The notes under the pieces: generated by a model | Seen by the model: only the letters and a program-made list of their open reading frames with translations | Told to the model about the DNA's origin: nothing | Databases searched by the model: none | Position numbers and translations under genes: made by a program | Shown here: positions 50,158 through 58,739 of the stretch, piece after piece | Numbering within the stretch: the first letter of the stretch is position 1 | How the letters are laid out: each line of letters starts with the position of its first letter | Assembly: GCA_031555315.1 (NCBI GenBank) | Contig: JAVBUO010000011.1 | Coordinates: 1-64,000 of the forward strand | Direction of reading: 5' to 3' | From: JAVBJV01 sp031555315 | GTDB lineage: Bacteria; Pseudomonadota; Alphaproteobacteria; Acetobacterales; Acetobacteraceae | Length of the DNA stretch: 64,000 nt

Positions 50158-51503
50158 CGGATACATTGGCAGCCGCCAACTCTACCCAGCGACTGGATCA
50201 GCGTTGTCCAAACTGTAAGATGGCGCTGCAGGATTGCGGTGCTTTTGTCCGCTGGTGCCCGGCCTGTGACTGGAATGTCGACCCGGATCAAAGATACCCG
50301 AAGCGTTTCGCCCGCAGCGAAGATATCGTCGATGCCGTGCTGCGCAAATACGCCGGACATTACCCGCGCCGACTGTTTGAGGCGTTATTGAACCTGCCGC
50401 AGGAAAAGCTCAGACCACGCCGGGACTTCAATACCGTCGTGTCAGTGGTTTGTGCCTGCCTTGTACACGGCCTTACATTCTGTGTCGGGGGGGGCGGCGC
50501 GTATCTCATCATTGCAAACTGGTTTTCGCTCCTACCGTTCTGCTTTGGCACGGCATTTCTCGGGCTGGCTTATGCTCTGGCGCCACGGCTCGGGAAGATG
50601 CCCAAAGATGTTGTGCCACACAGTCAGGCGCCCGAGCTTTACGCCTGCGTGAATGCCATTGCATGCGGGCTCAACGCACCTGTCGTCGATGCCATTGCCG
50701 TTGATGAAAACTACAGCGCCTCGTTCTCCATGGTCGGCCTGCGCGGCCGACGCGTTCTGACCATTGGTCTGCCGTTATGGCTGGTTCTTGATCCGGTAGA
50801 ACGGACCGCCCTGATTGCCCACGAGCTTGGGCACGGGATTAACGGCGACCCGATGCGAGGCTTCTTCGTTCATGGTGCGGTCAACTCGCTGGCAAAGTGG
50901 TACCAGTATCTACGCCCCCCAGCCCTATTCGACCCTCGCTATGACGAGTTTTTGAAGTTGGCTATGGTCGGCATAAACCTGATCCTGTTCGGTGTAACCA
51001 AATGCATTCTGGTCGGTATCAAGCTGTTTGCCGCCTTGCTTTGGCATAAATCGCAGGAAGCCGAGTATCTAGCCGACCTGATCGGCGCCCAGGCAAGCGG
51101 TACCAAGGCTTTCACCCGGTTGCTGAACAAGCTGGCCTATGCCGACAAACTCGAAAGCGTTGTTCTGCAAACAGCCAAAAAATCTTTCAAGAACCGAGAT
51201 CTGACCGTTTTTGATCTATTCCCAGATTATATCGCCACCCTGCCTGCACTTGAAAAAGAGCGTGTGTACAGGATGACGCAGCACGAAGCTTTCCGACTGG
51301 ACGGAACGCATCCGCCGACAAAGTTCCGGCAGGATTTTTTAGAGCACCGTCTTCAGGAGAAGGCGCCTTTTGGCATCTCCGAAGGCCCTGCATCTTTCAG
51401 CATGACAGATAAAAGCGCACGACAGATTGATACCGAGCTGAAGGTATTGGAAAAACGCCTCAGCGACCGGCTGATCTGGCGCTACTGCCCCGACCTGGCC
51501 TGA
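50154..51503 (+). CDS. M48-family membrane metallopeptidase with N-terminal zinc ribbon
   Basis: 449 residues. N-terminal zinc ribbon CPNC-x14-CPAC (about 18-39), a pair of membrane helices near 105-150, then the peptidase: HELGH in RTALIAHELGHGINGDPM and the third ligand Glu in QEAEYLADLIGAQ, with further hydrophobic helices between them. The zinc ribbon fused to an M48 protease is less usual than the plain HtpX/YugP forms. The start is ATG 50154, overlapping the metY stop. Substrate unknown; membrane-protein quality control is possible. Codon use and GC are somewhat lower than for its neighbours. Confidence 0.82.
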   Translation: MTDTLAAANSTQRLDQRCPNCKMALQDCGAFVRWCPACDWNVDPDQRYPKRFARSEDIVDAVLRKYAGHYPRRLFEALLNLPQEKLRPRRDFNTVVSVVCACLVHGLTFCVGGGGAYLIIANWFSLLPFCFGTAFLGLAYALAPRLGKMPKDVVPHSQAPELYACVNAIACGLNAPVVDAIAVDENYSASFSMVGLRGRRVLTIGLPLWLVLDPVERTALIAHELGHGINGDPMRGFFVHGAVNSLAKWYQYLRPPALFDPRYDEFLKLAMVGINLILFGVTKCILVGIKLFAALLWHKSQEAEYLADLIGAQASGTKAFTRLLNKLAYADKLESVVLQTAKKSFKNRDLTVFDLFPDYIATLPALEKERVYRMTQHEAFRLDGTHPPTKFRQDFLEHRLQEKAPFGISEGPASFSMTDKSARQIDTELKVLEKRLSDRLIWRYCPDLA

Positions 51504-51524
51504 CTCAGTAACAGGAAACTGATT

Positions 51525-52535
<1,011 letters not shown>

Positions 52536-52732
52536 CTGCCCCTTCCTTGATATATTGCAGCGAATAGCATCTCGTCATGATTATGGGTGAAATGCAGCTC
52601 CCTCTCGGGCAGGTAATTTTTTGCTCTCGCAAGCTCGCGATCCAGCACGTCATCAAAATCCAACGCGTTATCACCTTTCGTTTCTTTCAAAGCCTGCTCC
52701 AGATAAGAGCGTCCTTCTAAAGACCGGTCTGT
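52536..52732 (-). pseudogene. Possible relic of a protein-coding gene
   Basis: A minus-strand frame from about 52732 (stop at 52735) reads TDRSLEGRSYLEQALKETKG and continues DNALDFDDVLDRELARAKNYLPERE, a natural-looking helical, charged sequence unlike a GC shadow. It runs on without stop into the hemB end (to 52427) as an antisense frame. No good start is seen; TTG 52690 is the first. Not recognised; probably the decayed end of a gene lost during rearrangement. Confidence 0.35.
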
Positions 52733-52822
52733 TTACCGCCAGCTGCCCAACACGATGCAATCCGCCCTTACGCGGCAGAATGAATACATCTCGACATAAG
52801 TATAATGAAAGGCCGCGGCTAA

Positions 52823-53851
52823 ATGTACTATCCTCCAGAATTCTACACGACACAGTCGGGCCGCAGTCTCATCTCGGCGCGCATTGTATTAAGTGAATTT
52901 TTCAAGGTCTTCCGCCCCGAGACAGTGGTCGATATCGGATGCGGCGTTGCACCCTGGTTATGTGCCGCGCGCGAACTGGGCGTAACGGAATTGCTCGGCA
53001 TCGACGGCGATTACGTCAAGAGCGAGCAATTACTGGTAGATCCAGCCTATTTCGTCGCCGCCAACCTTGAACGGCAGCGGATCGCAGAAGTGCTCGCCCC
53101 CAACCGGCACTTCGACCTCGTCATGTGTATGGAGGTGGCGGAACATCTCTCCTTCGATCGTGCGCAAACATTCGTCGAGGACCTCGTCAGCCTCGGCGAT
53201 GTCGTGCTGTTTTCTGCCGCCATCCCGTTCCAAGGGGGTGTGCATCATATCAACGAACAATGGCCCGAGTTCTGGGCGTTGCTGTTCCGCAAGGCGGGTT
53301 TCGCCTGCGCCGATTTTCTGCGGCCAAAGATTTGGGCACGCGCTGACGTGGCCTGGTGGTACGCGCAGAACACACTGGTGTTCTTTCGTAAGGACAGCAC
53401 GGCAGCCGCGATTCTTCAGTCATATCAGATACCGGTTGGCGCCAGTCTCTCGCGCGTACATCCGAACAACTATCTCACCCAGATTGAGAAGTCTTACCGT
53501 TACCCCGCAACGGCGGAGGAAAACGCTGATCTGCGTGCGTTGCTTGACGTCTATATGGCCGGAAAAACGGATTTGCCCGACCTCCAGGCCGTGGAACGGG
53601 CCCGTGCACATCCGGATCGAACCGATGTTTTTCCCTTCACACGCTCGGATTACTTCGTTTCAGAAAACATAATAGCAGAGTCACGCACTGGCGCTCCGCC
53701 CCTTGCGCCGTCGCCGGAAGGAACGTGCCACAGCCGCGCCATGCGCATCATCGCGTTCTATTACAGTCTGTATTCACGGCCGGTGACCGGGCCTGTCATC
53801 AGACAGTTGCGTCGCATTGCAGGCGGTATCTTGCGAGCCATTCGACGCTAA
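52823..53851 (+). CDS. Class I SAM-dependent methyltransferase
   Basis: 342 residues. SAM motif VVDIGCGVAPWLCAARELG (about 36-54), GIDGDYVKSEQLL, then FDLVMCMEVAEHLSFDRAQTFVEDLVSLGDVVLFSAAIPFQGGVHHINEQWPEFW. This form, with PFQGG-x-HHINEQW, is common in methyltransferases of cell-surface polysaccharide clusters. The tail (about 230-342) is variable. GC is a little lower than in its neighbours. It is a lone gene between hemB and the convergent CorC-like gene, with no other glycan genes adjacent. Confidence 0.85.
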   Translation: MYYPPEFYTTQSGRSLISARIVLSEFFKVFRPETVVDIGCGVAPWLCAARELGVTELLGIDGDYVKSEQLLVDPAYFVAANLERQRIAEVLAPNRHFDLVMCMEVAEHLSFDRAQTFVEDLVSLGDVVLFSAAIPFQGGVHHINEQWPEFWALLFRKAGFACADFLRPKIWARADVAWWYAQNTLVFFRKDSTAAAILQSYQIPVGASLSRVHPNNYLTQIEKSYRYPATAEENADLRALLDVYMAGKTDLPDLQAVERARAHPDRTDVFPFTRSDYFVSENIIAESRTGAPPLAPSPEGTCHSRAMRIIAFYYSLYSRPVTGPVIRQLRRIAGGILRAIRR

Positions 53852-53954
53852 GGGACCGGCAGTTGAAGTCTGACGCCGTTCCCGAGCGCGGCGACACCGC
53901 ATACGATATCGGCTATGCGGACATCCGCTGTCGTTTACGTTCGCAAAACGTCAC

Positions 53955-55247
53955 TCAACCATCCACCCCTTCCCGCACCACCAGCACCTTGTCCACGCGC
54001 CGCCCATCGACATCCACCACCTCGAACCGCCAGCCGTCGAACACGATGCGGTCCCCCACGCGCGGCAGGCGGCGCAGCAGCGCCAGCAGCAGGCCAGCCA
54101 ATGTGTGATATGTGCCCTCGGCCGGCAGGGCGGACAGTTCCAGACGTGAACGCACCTCGTCGATCGAGGCCATGCCGTCGATCAGCAACGACCCATCCGG
54201 ACGCACCATGAACGAATCCGGTTCGTCGTAACCTTCGGCCAGTTCGCCGACGATCGCCTCCAGCAGATCCGCCGCCGTCACCACGCCCTCGAAGCTGCCG
54301 TATTCGTCCATCACCAGCGCCATCCCCATCGGGTCGGCGCGCAGCTTTTCCATCGCGTCCAGCCCGTTCACCGTATCGGGCAACACGATCGGCTTGTGGA
54401 TCAGCGGGCGGATCTGCACGGGTTTGCCATCCAGCACCTGATCCAGCACGTCCTTGGCCAGCACCACGCCGGTTACGTTGTCGATATCGCCATCACAGAC
54501 GATGAACCGCGCGTGCGAGGACGCCTTGATCTGCAAGATCACGTCCTCGGGCGGGGACTGCAGGTCCACCCAGTCGACATCGTTGCGCGGCGTCATGATG
54601 GCGCGCACCGGCCGGTCGGCGAGCCGCAGCACGCGCGAGATCATGTCCCGCTCCTCGACGTCCAGCACTCCGGCCTGGGTGCCTTCCTCGACCAGCGCCT
54701 TGACCTCTTCTTCGGTAACCGCCGAGTCTTGCGCCCGGTGCGCGCCCATCAGCCGCAGCACCATCGCCGAGGCATGCGACAGCACCCACACCGCCGGCAG
54801 TGACAGATACGACAGCGCCGCCAGCGGCCGGGCCAGCCGCGCCGCGATCCGCTCGGGCGCGCGCAGGGCGAGCTGCTTCGGCACCAGTTCGCCGATCACC
54901 ACCGACAGGAAGGTGATGGCCACCACCACCACACCGAATGCGATATCTTCGCCATACGGTGCCAGCCCGACCGCATTCAGCCCCTCGCCCAGCGTGGCCG
55001 ACAGCCGCGCGCCGCCAAACGCGCCGGCCAGAATACCGATCAGCGTGATGCCGACCTGTATGGTAGGCAGAAACCGCTGCGGGTCTCTTCCTAGTTCGGC
55101 CGCCAGCGCCGCGCCGGCGTCTCCCTTTTGTTCCATCGCCGTCAGCCGGGCGCGCCGGGCCGATACGATCGCCAGTTCGCCCATCGCGAACACGCCGTTC
55201 AGAACGATCAGTGCCAGAACCAGCAGGATTTCGAATACAACGCTCAT
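53955..55247 (-). CDS. CNNM/CorC-type membrane protein (hemolysin family)
   Basis: 430 residues. N-terminal DUF21/CNNM domain with four membrane helices (MSVVFEILLVLALIVLNGVF ... PTIQVGITLIGILAGAFGGA ... TFLSVVIGELVPKQLALRAPE), a CBS pair (about 205-330; MTPRNDVDWVDL, GVVLAKDVLDQVL), and a CorC_HlyC domain (about 345-425). Likely an ion (Mg or Co) transport or sensing protein; the hemolysin name is historical. Solitary, divergent from the NdvB-like gene. Confidence 0.93.
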   Translation of the reverse strand: MSVVFEILLVLALIVLNGVFAMGELAIVSARRARLTAMEQKGDAGAALAAELGRDPQRFLPTIQVGITLIGILAGAFGGARLSATLGEGLNAVGLAPYGEDIAFGVVVVAITFLSVVIGELVPKQLALRAPERIAARLARPLAALSYLSLPAVWVLSHASAMVLRLMGAHRAQDSAVTEEEVKALVEEGTQAGVLDVEERDMISRVLRLADRPVRAIMTPRNDVDWVDLQSPPEDVILQIKASSHARFIVCDGDIDNVTGVVLAKDVLDQVLDGKPVQIRPLIHKPIVLPDTVNGLDAMEKLRADPMGMALVMDEYGSFEGVVTAADLLEAIVGELAEGYDEPDSFMVRPDGSLLIDGMASIDEVRSRLELSALPAEGTYHTLAGLLLALLRRLPRVGDRIVFDGWRFEVVDVDGRRVDKVLVVREGVDG

Positions 55248-55507
55248 GGAAAGCCCTCGCGGATCGGTTATCCCTATTCCGTTTCCTCGGCATCGGGGAA
55301 GACACGAATTGCCCGATATTTCCGGGTTTTTGGGTATTTTGCCCTATTATCGCCCCAATTCGGTCCGTCCGTCGCCGCATCAATCCGTGATCATGCGCTT
55401 AACGGATGGGGAAGACGTGCCTGCCATCCGCGTGGGACCGCATCGGCGCATGCAGCTTCGGCGACGCACCGGTCAGGCCCAATCCAGCACGGACCGGTCC
55501 AGAGTCG

Positions 55508-58231
55508 ATGAACGAGATCCGCGTTCCGCAAAACCAGCAGCCCATGCAGGCCTCCTTTCGCGCCACGCCCATCCGGCGTTCCTGGGTCAGCCCGACGACA
55601 TTGCTGGCGCTGTTTCTGATGGCGGCTGTGCAGCTGGCCTTGTGGTGGGGCTGGACACGCCCTGCCACCGACCTGCCCAACTTCACCGGCCAGGTAACGG
55701 GGTTCGCCTTCTCGCCGTTCCAGCGCGGACAATCAGCCGAAGACGGCAGCTGGCCCGCAGCCGCCGAGATCCGGCGCGACCTGGAACTGATCTCCACCCA
55801 GACCCGCAACATCCGCACCTACGGCATGCAGGGCGGACTGGACCGTATCCCCGAACTGGCGCGCGATCTGCCGCTGACCATCACGCTGGGCTCGTGGCTG
55901 GACACGCGGCTCGAGCTCAACGCCGACGAAATCCGCCGCCAGATCGCCGCCGCGCGCAGCCCCAATGTGGCGCGCATCCTGGTCGGTAACGAGGCGATCC
56001 TGCGCGGTGACCTGACGGTGCCGCAACTGATCGGCTACATGAACCAGGTGCGCGCCGCCGTGCCGGGCAAGCCGGTCTCCACCGCCGAACCGTGGCATGT
56101 GTGGCTGGATCACCCCGAACTGGGCAACGCCGTCGACTTCATCACCATCCACCTGCTGCCCTACTGGGAAGGCCTGCCGGTGAACGACGCGATGCGCTTC
56201 ATCATGGAAAAGTATGAAGCCGTGCGCGCCATGTACCCGAACAAGCCGATCGTGATCGGCGAAGTCGGCTGGCCGTCGCGGGCGCGCGACACCGGCGCGG
56301 CGCGGGCCAGCGTAGTGAACCAGGCCGACTTCATGCGCAGCTTCTTCGTCGAGGCGCAGCGCCGTCACCTCGACTACTTCGTGATGGAAGCATTCGATCA
56401 GCCGTGGAAAACCAGCTTCGAAGGTCTGGCGGCCGGTTACTGGGGCATGTTCGACCTCGACCGCGCGCCGAAATGGTCGCTGACCGGCCCGGTGCAGGAA
56501 TATCCGCAGTGGCTGGGCTGGGCGCTGGGCGCCACGCTGGCAGGCGTGCTGGTCGCCGGCGTTCTGCTGCGCCGCCGCCCCGACATTCGCGTCCAGGGTA
56601 AACTGCTGATGGCCGGTATGGCGCAGCTGTTCTGTGCATCGCTGGCCTGTGTACTGCTGATGATGAGCACCACCTACCTGTCCTCTTTCGCCGCCACCGT
56701 GTGGGCGGCGCTGATCGCCGGCCAGTTGCTGCTGCTGGTGCTGCTGATGGCCGACACGTTCGAAATGGCGGAAACCGTCTGGGGCCGTGTCTGGCGCCGG
56801 CGCTTCACGCCGATCGCCGCACCGCAGTCGGCGAAGATGCCGAAAGTGTCGATCCACATCCCGATCTGCAACGAACCGCCGGAAATGGTGCGCCAGACGC
56901 TGGATGCGCTGGCCGAGCTCGACTACCCGAACTTCGAAGTGCTGGTGATCGACAACAACACCATGAACCCCGGCCTGTGGGAACCGGTGGCCGAACACTG
57001 TGCGCGACTGGGGGAACGTTTCCGCTTCTTCCATCTGGGCAAATGGCCCGGCTACAAGGCGGGCGCCCTGAACTTCGGGTTGCGCGAAACCGCGCCGGAT
57101 GCCGAAATCATCGGCGTGATCGACAGCGACTATGTGGTCAACCCGGATTGGCTGCGCCGCATGGTGCCGTTCTTCGCCGACCCGCGCGTAGGCTTCACGC
57201 AGTCGCCGCAGGATTACCGCGACAACGACGGCAGCTTCTTCAAGCGGCTGATGTTCTGGGAGTATGCCGGCTTCTTCCATCTGGGCATGGTGACCCGCAA
57301 CGAACGCAACGGCATCATCCAGCACGGCACGATGACCCTGGTCCGCCGCGAGGCGCTGAAGAATGCCGGCAACTGGTCGGAATGGACGATCTGCGAGGAC
57401 GCCGAGCTTGGCCTGAAGCTGTTCCGGCAGGGCTGGGAAGCGATCTACGTCAACGAATCCTTCGGTCGCGGCGTGATGCCGGACGATTTCGCGGCCTTCC
57501 GTAAACAGCGCTTCCGCTGGGCCTATGGCGCGATGCAGATCGTGCGCGGACATCTGGGGGCGCTGCTGAACCCGTTCAACCGCGAGCTGACACTGGGCCA
57601 GCGCTGGTCGTTCGTGATGGGCTGGCTGCCGTGGATAGGCGACGCGCTGGGCGTGGTCTTCCTGATGGCCGGGCTGGCATGGTCGGTCGGCCTGATCGTC
57701 GCGCCGATGCGCTTCGACTTCCCGATCGCGCTGTTCATGATCCCCTCGATCGGCCTGTTCGTGTTCAAGATCACCCAGATCATGACCCTGTACAAGGCGC
57801 GTGTGCCGACCGGTTTCATGAACCGGCTGGCCGCGGCGCTGGGCGGGCTGGCGTTGTCGCACACGATCGGAAAAGCGGTCCTGAAAGGTCTGGTGATCCG
57901 TTCGGCGCCGTTCCTGCGCACCCCGAAGATGACCAACGCTCCGGCGCTGGTGCAGGGGCTGGTGATGGCACGCGAAGAGTTGCTGATCCTGCTGGCCACC
58001 TGGGCGGCGATGGTCGGCGTTGCCTTCGCGCACCGCTTCTCGACACGCGAGGCCCTGCTGTGGTGCGTGGTGCTGTTCGTGCAGTCGATGCCCTATCTGG
58101 CCTCGGTCGTGGTTTCTCTGGTGGCGGCGTTGCCGACCCGTCAGAAACCTGTGCAGTTGCCGGCGCTGGAAACCAAGCCGCTGCCTGTCGCAAGCAGCCC
58201 CGTACTGGCGCGTTCGGGCGCACCCGGCTGA
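55508..58231 (+). CDS. NdvB-like beta-glucan synthase: GH17 domain fused to GT2 membrane glycosyltransferase
   Basis: 907 residues. One membrane helix near 25-45, then a periplasmic GH17-like domain (about 60-330) with the acid Glu in LVGNEAILRGDLTV and the nucleophile in PIVIGEVGWPSRARD, both present. Helices at about 350-435 follow, then a cytosolic GT2 domain (about 455-690) with HIPICNEPPEMVRQTL, the metal DxD in VIDSDYVV, ICEDAELGLKLF and the QRFRW motif, and further helices. This order matches NdvB-type cyclic or linear beta-glucan synthases of rhizobia and pseudomonads. The start is ATG 55508; an open frame reaches 55406. The product linkage cannot be read from sequence. Confidence 0.88.
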   Translation: MNEIRVPQNQQPMQASFRATPIRRSWVSPTTLLALFLMAAVQLALWWGWTRPATDLPNFTGQVTGFAFSPFQRGQSAEDGSWPAAAEIRRDLELISTQTRNIRTYGMQGGLDRIPELARDLPLTITLGSWLDTRLELNADEIRRQIAAARSPNVARILVGNEAILRGDLTVPQLIGYMNQVRAAVPGKPVSTAEPWHVWLDHPELGNAVDFITIHLLPYWEGLPVNDAMRFIMEKYEAVRAMYPNKPIVIGEVGWPSRARDTGAARASVVNQADFMRSFFVEAQRRHLDYFVMEAFDQPWKTSFEGLAAGYWGMFDLDRAPKWSLTGPVQEYPQWLGWALGATLAGVLVAGVLLRRRPDIRVQGKLLMAGMAQLFCASLACVLLMMSTTYLSSFAATVWAALIAGQLLLLVLLMADTFEMAETVWGRVWRRRFTPIAAPQSAKMPKVSIHIPICNEPPEMVRQTLDALAELDYPNFEVLVIDNNTMNPGLWEPVAEHCARLGERFRFFHLGKWPGYKAGALNFGLRETAPDAEIIGVIDSDYVVNPDWLRRMVPFFADPRVGFTQSPQDYRDNDGSFFKRLMFWEYAGFFHLGMVTRNERNGIIQHGTMTLVRREALKNAGNWSEWTICEDAELGLKLFRQGWEAIYVNESFGRGVMPDDFAAFRKQRFRWAYGAMQIVRGHLGALLNPFNRELTLGQRWSFVMGWLPWIGDALGVVFLMAGLAWSVGLIVAPMRFDFPIALFMIPSIGLFVFKITQIMTLYKARVPTGFMNRLAAALGGLALSHTIGKAVLKGLVIRSAPFLRTPKMTNAPALVQGLVMAREELLILLATWAAMVGVAFAHRFSTREALLWCVVLFVQSMPYLASVVVSLVAALPTRQKPVQLPALETKPLPVASSPVLARSGAPG

Positions 58232-58241
58232 ACGGCACGGG

Positions 58242-58275
58242 CTATCGATCTACAGGGGCTATCGATCTACAGGGG
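58242..58275 (+). repeat. Two perfect 17-bp tandem repeats
   Basis: CTATCGATCTACAGGGG occurs twice without a gap, directly after the NdvB-like gene. The second copy ends in the 5' arm of the terminator hairpin. Each copy contains the palindrome ATCGAT. Confidence 0.95.
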
Positions 58276-58298
58276 CGGTGTCACAAGGCACCGCCCCT
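58271..58298 (+). terminator. Hairpin after the NdvB-like gene
   Basis: Ten-base perfect stem AGGGGCGGTG/CACCGCCCCT with an 8-nt loop. Only ATTG follows, so there is no T-tract; a terminator by position and stability only. Confidence 0.65.
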
Positions 58299-58385
58299 AT
58301 TGCGTATATTTCATTTATGTTGACAATTTTGGTAAAGTTTAATAATTTCTTTACAGTTTATTATTACGGCAAGGTATTCGCGCAT

Positions 58386-58739
58386 ATGTCGACCCCCGTT
58401 GATCAGACGAATGTCATACCGTTTCCAACGCGCCCTGCTTCGCCCGATAGCGCGCCTCAGGTAGATCCCAATCAGCGTCTGCGCCATGCGCTCGAAACTC
58501 TGGAAAAAGCACTGAATCATCAACGCACCGCGATTGCCGATTTGCGCAGCGGGATCGGCCGCCTGCACACGTCGATGACACAGTTGCAGGACAATGTCGG
58601 CGCCTACCGCAACCGTCTGACCAACCTGAAAGGGCAGGTCATCCAGGCGAATCAGCAGGCCCTCAAACTGGCCGACTACGCCGGATTAATGGGCCGCCTC
58701 GGCAATACCGGAACACCGCCCGAAGACCATCAGTCCTGA
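58386..58739 (+). CDS. Small coiled-coil hypothetical protein
   Basis: 117 residues, not recognised. A disordered N-terminus with NVIPFPTRPASPDSAPQ, then about 75 residues of predicted coiled coil: RLRHALETLEKALNHQRTAI, DLRSGIGRLHTSMTQLQDNV and RLTNLKGQVIQANQQALKLA. Start ATG 58386; upstream DNA is AT-rich and likely a promoter. No signal or membrane segment. Its end overlaps the convergent E1-like gene by ten bases. Confidence 0.65.
   Translation: MSTPVDQTNVIPFPTRPASPDSAPQVDPNQRLRHALETLEKALNHQRTAIADLRSGIGRLHTSMTQLQDNVGAYRNRLTNLKGQVIQANQQALKLADYAGLMGRLGNTGTPPEDHQS

Noticed and set aside
55733..58033. Minus-strand open frame of 766 codons
   Set aside because: Antisense shadow of the NdvB-like gene, whose motifs are clear on the plus strand.
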